Shown here piece by piece: positions 59,698 through 64,000 of a DNA stretch of 64,000 nt. The stretch comes from Methylobacterium adhaesivum. Its GTDB lineage: Bacteria > Pseudomonadota > Alphaproteobacteria > Rhizobiales > Beijerinckiaceae. How positions within the stretch are numbered: position 1 is the first letter of the stretch; each line of letters starts with the position of its first letter. The notes under the pieces are model-generated. The model ran no database searches. It saw only the letters and a list, made by a program, of their open reading frames with translations, and was not told the origin of the DNA. The stretch spans positions 1 through 64,000 of the forward strand of contig NZ_BPQD01000024.1 in NCBI RefSeq assembly GCF_022179065.1, given 5' to 3'. The translations under genes were made by a program, and so were the position numbers.

Positions 59698-60797
59698 CGC
59701 GTCGGCCCCCCGGCGACGAGCCGGGCGAGGTGGGCCGCCACCCGGTCGAGGGGCAGCACGTGGCCGGCGGCGCCCATCCGGATGGCGGCGGCCGGCATGC
59801 CGAAGACCACGGCGGTGCTCTCGTCCTCGGCCACGGTGGTGGCCCCGGCGCGGCGCATGTCGAGGAGCCCGGTGGCCCCGTCCTCGCCCATGCCGGTGAG
59901 AAGCACGCCGACGCCGCGCGGACCGGCATGGCGGGCGAGGGAGCGGAACAGGGCGGTGGCGGCGGGGCGCTGGCCGCCGACGGGGTCGGCGTCGGTGATG
60001 CGCAGGCCTCCGCCCGGCGCCAGTTCGAGGTGGCGGTCGCCCGGGGCGACGTAGACCCGCCCCGCCTCCGGCCGCTCCCCGTCACGCGCCACGGCGACGC
60101 CGAGACCGACGACGCCATTAAGCCAGGCCGCGAAGCCTTCCATGAAGGCCGGGCCCATGTGCTGCACCACGAGGACCGGCAGGGGAAAATCCTGCGGCAA
60201 GGCCCCGATGACGCGGGCGAGGGCTGGGGGACCGCCCGTGGAGGCGGCGATGGCGACCACGCTCGCCGCCGCCGAGATGGGCACGGGGGCGGGCGCGCTG
60301 AAGTCGCTCACTCGTCCGGCCCATTCCGAGCCGATGGGCCGGCGGCGGATGACCGGGACGGCGGCCATGATGCGCAGCTGCGTGCAGATTTCCGTTGCCA
60401 CGGCCTCGTAGCCCGCGTGGGTGGTGGCGACGGGTTTCTCCACCACCGAGAGGGCGCCGGCCCTGAGGGCGTTCATGGAGATGCGCAGGGACGAATCCTC
60501 GACGGCATCGGCCACCACCACGATGGGCGTCGGGGTCTCGGCCATGATCCGCCGCGTGGTCTCGAGGCCGTCGATGCCCGGCAGGCGGATATCCATGGAG
60601 ATCACATCCGGCCGGGTGGCCGCGATGGTGGCCAGCGCCTCCTCGCCCGAGGCGACGGCGGCGACGATCTCGAGGCGGGCATCGCGTCCGACGATGTGGA
60701 TGAGGAGCTGACGGACGACGAGGGAATCCTCGACGAGCATCACCCGCACCCGCGGAATAGGGGCGGTTGGATTCTGGGCGGTCGGGGTCCCGGTCAC
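59694..60797 (-). CDS. cheB: Chemotaxis methylesterase CheB
   Basis: A 367-residue protein with receiver (Asp69 in SMDIRLPG) and methylesterase/deamidase domain. The catalytic Ser (AIAASTGGPPAL), His (VQHM) and Asp (LLTGMGEDG) are intact. It demethylates receptors when phosphorylated by CheA. The GTG start overlaps the cheA stop (GTGA). No cheR was found in the window; it may lie beyond the right edge together with cheW. Confidence 0.93.
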
Positions 60798-63016
60798 AGC
60801 AATTGCTCGATGGTGTCGAGGAGGCGGCGCTGGTCGAAGGTCTGCTTCGTGAGGTAGGCGTCGGCCCCGAGGTCGAGGCCACGGGCCACGTCCTCGGCAT
60901 CGCCCCGCGAGGTCATGAGGATGACCGGCAGGCGTGCGAGGGACTCCTCCGCCCGGATGGCCTTGAGCAGCCCGAAGCCGTCGAGGCGCGGCATCTCGAC
61001 ATCGGCGAGGACGAGGGCGATGGGCTCGATGCCGGCGCGCAGGCGCTCGATGGCGTCCTGCCCGTCGACGCAGACCACGACGCGGTAGCCGGCCGCTTCC
61101 AGGATCCCCTTCTCCAGGGTGCGCGTGGTGATGGAGTCATCGACGACCAGGATGGTGGTGAGGCTCGCTGAACGTGACGCCAACCCGATCGTTCCCCCGA
61201 GCGCGTCGCGGGGCGGCGCGGCATCGGGCCCACCCCGTGCTCCCGCCTCCACCGTGCGGGCGACGAGGCCCTCCGGTTCGAGGACGAGAACGGGCCGGTC
61301 ACCGAGGATCACCGTGCCGGCGATGACCTCCGGATCGGCTCCGATGGGTGGGGCCGGCAGGACGAGGTGGGTGCGGACCTCGCGCAGGGCCTCGACGGCG
61401 AGGACCACCCGCCGCGCCCCGGCGCGCAGGACGAGGCCGACGCCGCGCTCGCCCGCCTCGGGCGGTGCCTCGGCCCGCCCCAGGAGGTCGCGCAAGGCCA
61501 GGAGCGGCAGGACCGCGTCCTCGCCCCCCTCGGCGGCAACCCGCAGCACGGGCCGGCCCATGGCACGGTCGAGGTCCCGCCCGTCGAACCGGATCACCCG
61601 CTCGACGGCGGCGCTCGGCAGGGCGTAGGTCGCGCCTCCGGCATCGACGAGAATCATCGGGCGTCGGGCCGCCGAAAGCGGCAGGCTCATGGTGAGGCTG
61701 GTGCCCCAGGGGGAACGGGGGGCGAGGCGCACGTGCCCGCCCAGGCGCCGGACGGCGTCGGCCACCACGGAAAGGCCGATGCCGCGTCCCGACAGGGTGT
61801 CGACCTGCGCCGCCGTCGAGAGTCCCGCCTCGAACACCAGGGCGAGGAGCGCCTCGGGGTCGTCGTCCGGGGCGGCGAGCCCACGGCGGCGGGCCGCCGC
61901 GGCCACCGCCTCGAGATCCGGACCGCGCCCGTCGTCGTGGACCGCGATGACGACGCGCGCGCCCCGGACGGCGACGTCGAGGCCGATGCCGAGGGCCAGC
62001 GGCTTGCCTGCCGCCGCGCGTGCGCCGGGCGGCTCGGCTCCGTGGCTCAGGGCATTGCGCAAGGCATGCAGAACCGGGTCCTTCAGGGCCTGGAGCATCG
62101 AGCGCTCGACGGGCAGGTCGAGGCCGGTGGTCTGGACCGTGATGTCCTGTCCGCCCTCGCGGGCGAGGTCGCGCAGGGCCCGGGGGAAACCGCCGAACAC
62201 CGTCTCCGCCGGCACCAGGGCGAGGCGCTCGGCCTGCTCGGCGATCCGGGCCGCCGCCGCCTCGACGGCGGAGGATACGCGCAGGCGCAGGCGCGACAGG
62301 TCCGCCGCCTCCCGGGCCAGGGCGAGGAGGTCCGTCTCGAAGGCGCGCAGATCCGTTCCGGCCTTCGCAGTCCCGCGCAGGCGCTCGGCGGCGACGCCGA
62401 GATCCGCCGCCCGCCGGGTCAGTCGCGCGAGGCCTTCGGCCCAGGCAGCCTCGTCGCCGAGGGCACTGGCGAGTTCGTGGCTCGCCCGCGTCAGGCCCTC
62501 GACGGCCTCTGCCGGCACGCGCAGGAGCGCACCCGCCTCGGGGGACGGCTCGGGCGCGGGGGAGGCGGGAGGGGCGGGGGCCGTGACGGGCGGCGGCGGG
62601 GCGTCGGCCGCCCGGGAGGGTGTCTCCTCCGGCGGTGGAACGGGACTCTCGGAATCGAGACAGCGGTCGAGGGCCCGCAGGGCGTCGTCCGGCATCGGCG
62701 TACCGACCCCGTCGGTGAGACCGCCGACATAGGCTTCGATCCGGTCCAGGGCGAGGTGAACCGCCGCCTCCGCCGCCCGGTCGAGGGTCCCGCCCCCTTC
62801 CACGACGCGGTCGAACAGGGTCTCCAGGCGATGGGCCACGGCCTCCACCGGCGGCAGGTCGACGGCCCGCGAGGCGCCCTTCAGGCTGTGCGCCCGGCGG
62901 AACACGTCGTTCCAGTCGCGGGCTTCCGCGCTGCCGGCCAAGGCGGCGCGGATCGCGTCGATATGCTCGCGATGTTCGACCTCGAAGGCCGCGAGGAGGA
63001 GTTGGCGGATGTCCAT
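60794..63016 (-). CDS. cheA: CheA-type hybrid kinase with C-terminal receiver
   Basis: A 740-residue CheA: HPT domain with His43 in RRAHSLKGASRA, a Pro-rich linker (about 125-165), a dimer/ATPase region with N-box LKDPVLHALRNALSHGAE and G-box GRGIGLSVVADAVR, a CheW-like P5 domain and a receiver (Asp in LVLADVEMPRLDG; K in LTKQTFDQ). No P2 domain is evident. The fused receiver, as in FrzE and WspE, points to a non-flagellar or alternative output. Followed by cheB and two kinases with four-base overlaps. Confidence 0.9.
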   Translation of the reverse strand: MDIRQLLLAAFEVEHREHIDAIRAALAGSAEARDWNDVFRRAHSLKGASRAVDLPPVEAVAHRLETLFDRVVEGGGTLDRAAEAAVHLALDRIEAYVGGLTDGVGTPMPDDALRALDRCLDSESPVPPPEETPSRAADAPPPPVTAPAPPASPAPEPSPEAGALLRVPAEAVEGLTRASHELASALGDEAAWAEGLARLTRRAADLGVAAERLRGTAKAGTDLRAFETDLLALAREAADLSRLRLRVSSAVEAAAARIAEQAERLALVPAETVFGGFPRALRDLAREGGQDITVQTTGLDLPVERSMLQALKDPVLHALRNALSHGAEPPGARAAAGKPLALGIGLDVAVRGARVVIAVHDDGRGPDLEAVAAAARRRGLAAPDDDPEALLALVFEAGLSTAAQVDTLSGRGIGLSVVADAVRRLGGHVRLAPRSPWGTSLTMSLPLSAARRPMILVDAGGATYALPSAAVERVIRFDGRDLDRAMGRPVLRVAAEGGEDAVLPLLALRDLLGRAEAPPEAGERGVGLVLRAGARRVVLAVEALREVRTHLVLPAPPIGADPEVIAGTVILGDRPVLVLEPEGLVARTVEAGARGGPDAAPPRDALGGTIGLASRSASLTTILVVDDSITTRTLEKGILEAAGYRVVVCVDGQDAIERLRAGIEPIALVLADVEMPRLDGFGLLKAIRAEESLARLPVILMTSRGDAEDVARGLDLGADAYLTKQTFDQRRLLDTIEQLL

Positions 63017-63133
63017 CCGGTGATGCCGGTTCGCCGCCCTACGCCGGTTTCCGCAGGTGCGGAGCCAGCCTCAAGCCCTTCGTTAACCATGTCTTTGTCA
63101 TGGATGAAGTCCAGGTTCGCGTGGCGAAAACCG

Positions 63134-64000
63134 TCAATGGCGATAGCGCTCGGCCAGGGTCATCAAGGCCTGGGCCAGCTCGGTCAAATTGGCCGACGCC
63201 GCCTCGACCTCGCGGGTACCGGCGGCCGTCTGCTGGCTCGCCTGCCGGATGTTCTGGAGGGCGCCCATCACCTGCTCGATGCCGAGTTGCTGCTGGTTCG
63301 TCGAGGCGACGATCTGCTGGAAGGTCTGGACGCTCTCCTCGACCTTGGCGGTGATCTCCTCGATGGTCCGCTGCGTCGTATCCGAGCGGGCCTTGCCGGC
63401 GGCGGCGCGCTTGACCGCCTCCTCCGTGAGCATCACCGACGTGTTGATGCCACGCTGGATCTCGCCGAGAATCGTTCGGACCTGCCCCGTCGCCGCCTTG
63501 GCCTGATCGGCCAGGAGCTTCATCTCCGAGGCCACGATGGCGAAGCTCCGGCCGCTCTCGCCCGCCGCCGCCGCCTCGATGGCGGCGTTGAGGGCGAGGA
63601 GATGCGTGCGCTCCGAGATGTCGTTGACGGTGGTGATGATGTCGCCGATGGCCTGTGTCTTCTCCGAAACCGCAACGATGTTGCCCGCGACCGCTTCCGC
63701 CTGCTCGCGAATCGCCTCCATGGCCCGGGCGGTGTCGGCCACGGCGCGCAGGCCCGCCCGCGAGGTCTGGGCCGTGGATTGCGCCGTCGCGATCACCTCG
63801 CCGGCGCGCTTGCCGATCTGCGCACCCGAATGGGTGATCTCGTCGACGGTGGCCGCCGTCTCCTGCACGGCGGCGAATTGCTCCTCGACGGAAGCGGCCT
63901 GTTCCTGGGCCGAGGCACGGATCTCCGCCGCCGCCGCGTTGAGGTCCGCCGTCGCGGCGCGGTTGGTGCGCGCGAGATCGGCGAGCCCGCCGACCATCCC
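63134..64000 (-). CDS. Methyl-accepting chemotaxis protein, C-terminal part (cut by the window edge)
   Basis: At least 288 residues of an MCP are present; its N-terminal sensing region lies beyond 64000. The signalling tip reads [39 protein letters not shown], and long heptad helices flank it. The C-terminus ([17 protein letters not shown]) has no CheR-docking pentapeptide. It lies 117 bases upstream of cheA and is presumably the receptor of this operon. Confidence 0.88.
   Translation of the reverse strand, partial: GMVGGLADLARTNRAATADLNAAAAEIRASAQEQAASVEEQFAAVQETAATVDEITHSGAQIGKRAGEVIATAQSTAQTSRAGLRAVADTARAMEAIREQAEAVAGNIVAVSEKTQAIGDIITTVNDISERTHLLALNAAIEAAAAGESGRSFAIVASEMKLLADQAKAATGQVRTILGEIQRGINTSVMLTEEAVKRAAAGKARSDTTQRTIEEITAKVEESVQTFQQIVASTNQQQLGIEQVMGALQNIRQASQQTAAGTREVEAASANLTELAQALMTLAERYRH

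Overview
The window is high-GC alphaproteobacterial DNA, and its content points to a pink-pigmented facultative methylotroph of the Methylobacterium/Methylorubrum type. The main reasons are a lanthanide-dependent methanol dehydrogenase locus (xoxF-xoxG-xoxJ), a C30-type carotenoid cluster with two CrtI-family oxidoreductases, the rhizobial-type acpXL very-long-chain fatty-acid cluster, and a formamidase/urea-type ABC operon. No tRNA, rRNA, CRISPR array, insertion sequence or prophage was recognised.

Layout. (1) 146-7029, minus: a urea/short-chain amide ABC importer (urtABCDE-like) followed by formamidase fmdA and fmdB. Diverging from it at 7246-11566 is a hybrid histidine kinase whose N-terminus is an NCS1-type permease, and its LuxR-type response regulator; these probably sense the nitrogen compound. 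(2) 11611-13083: a soluble double-PAS chemoreceptor, then an AT-richer gene-free stretch. (3) 13671-17138: three exported beta-propeller proteins (royal-jelly/yellow family, SMP-30 family, royal-jelly family). (4) 17269-25818: OpgC-like membrane protein, stress-type SDR, ccmB-ccmA haem exporter, aconitase (GTG start) with a clear terminator, a methyltransferase-like protein and an AI-2E family permease. (5) 26152-30246: acpXL, fabZXL, a cysteine-less ketosynthase homologue, a complete ketosynthase and a ketoreductase. (6) 30255-34703: SH3-like protein, SLT transglycosylase, DUF2336 protein, NAD kinase, CutA. (7) 34682-42686, minus: carotenoid synthesis, glycosylation and acylation genes that enclose an ABC-2 exporter and a DUF2141 protein. 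(8) 42908-47249: SpoU methyltransferase, MaoC hydratase, hypothetical proteins, CDF-like protein, phosphoesterase, pterin dehydratase.

(9) 47479-54225: a TauABC/SsuABC-like importer, an 850-base gene-free region, then xoxF, xoxG and xoxJ, with a strong hairpin between xoxF and xoxG. (10) 54265-55951, minus: folP-folB-folK. (11) 56120-64000, minus: a chemosensory operon in the order MCP (cut by the window edge), CheA-REC hybrid, CheB, REC-REC-kinase, REC-PAS-kinase-REC, joined mostly by GTGA overlaps.

How the parts fit: formamide or urea import and hydrolysis supplies ammonia and formate, a C1 intermediate. XoxF oxidises methanol in the periplasm and passes electrons to XoxG, a c-type cytochrome whose maturation needs Ccm proteins. 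The acpXL and carotenoid clusters build the outer-membrane and pigment lipids expected of a sun-exposed, leaf-associated methylotroph. These links are inferred from gene families and gene order. A family of short palindromes lies between several genes, and one copy sits in frame inside the carotenoid-cluster glycosyltransferase.
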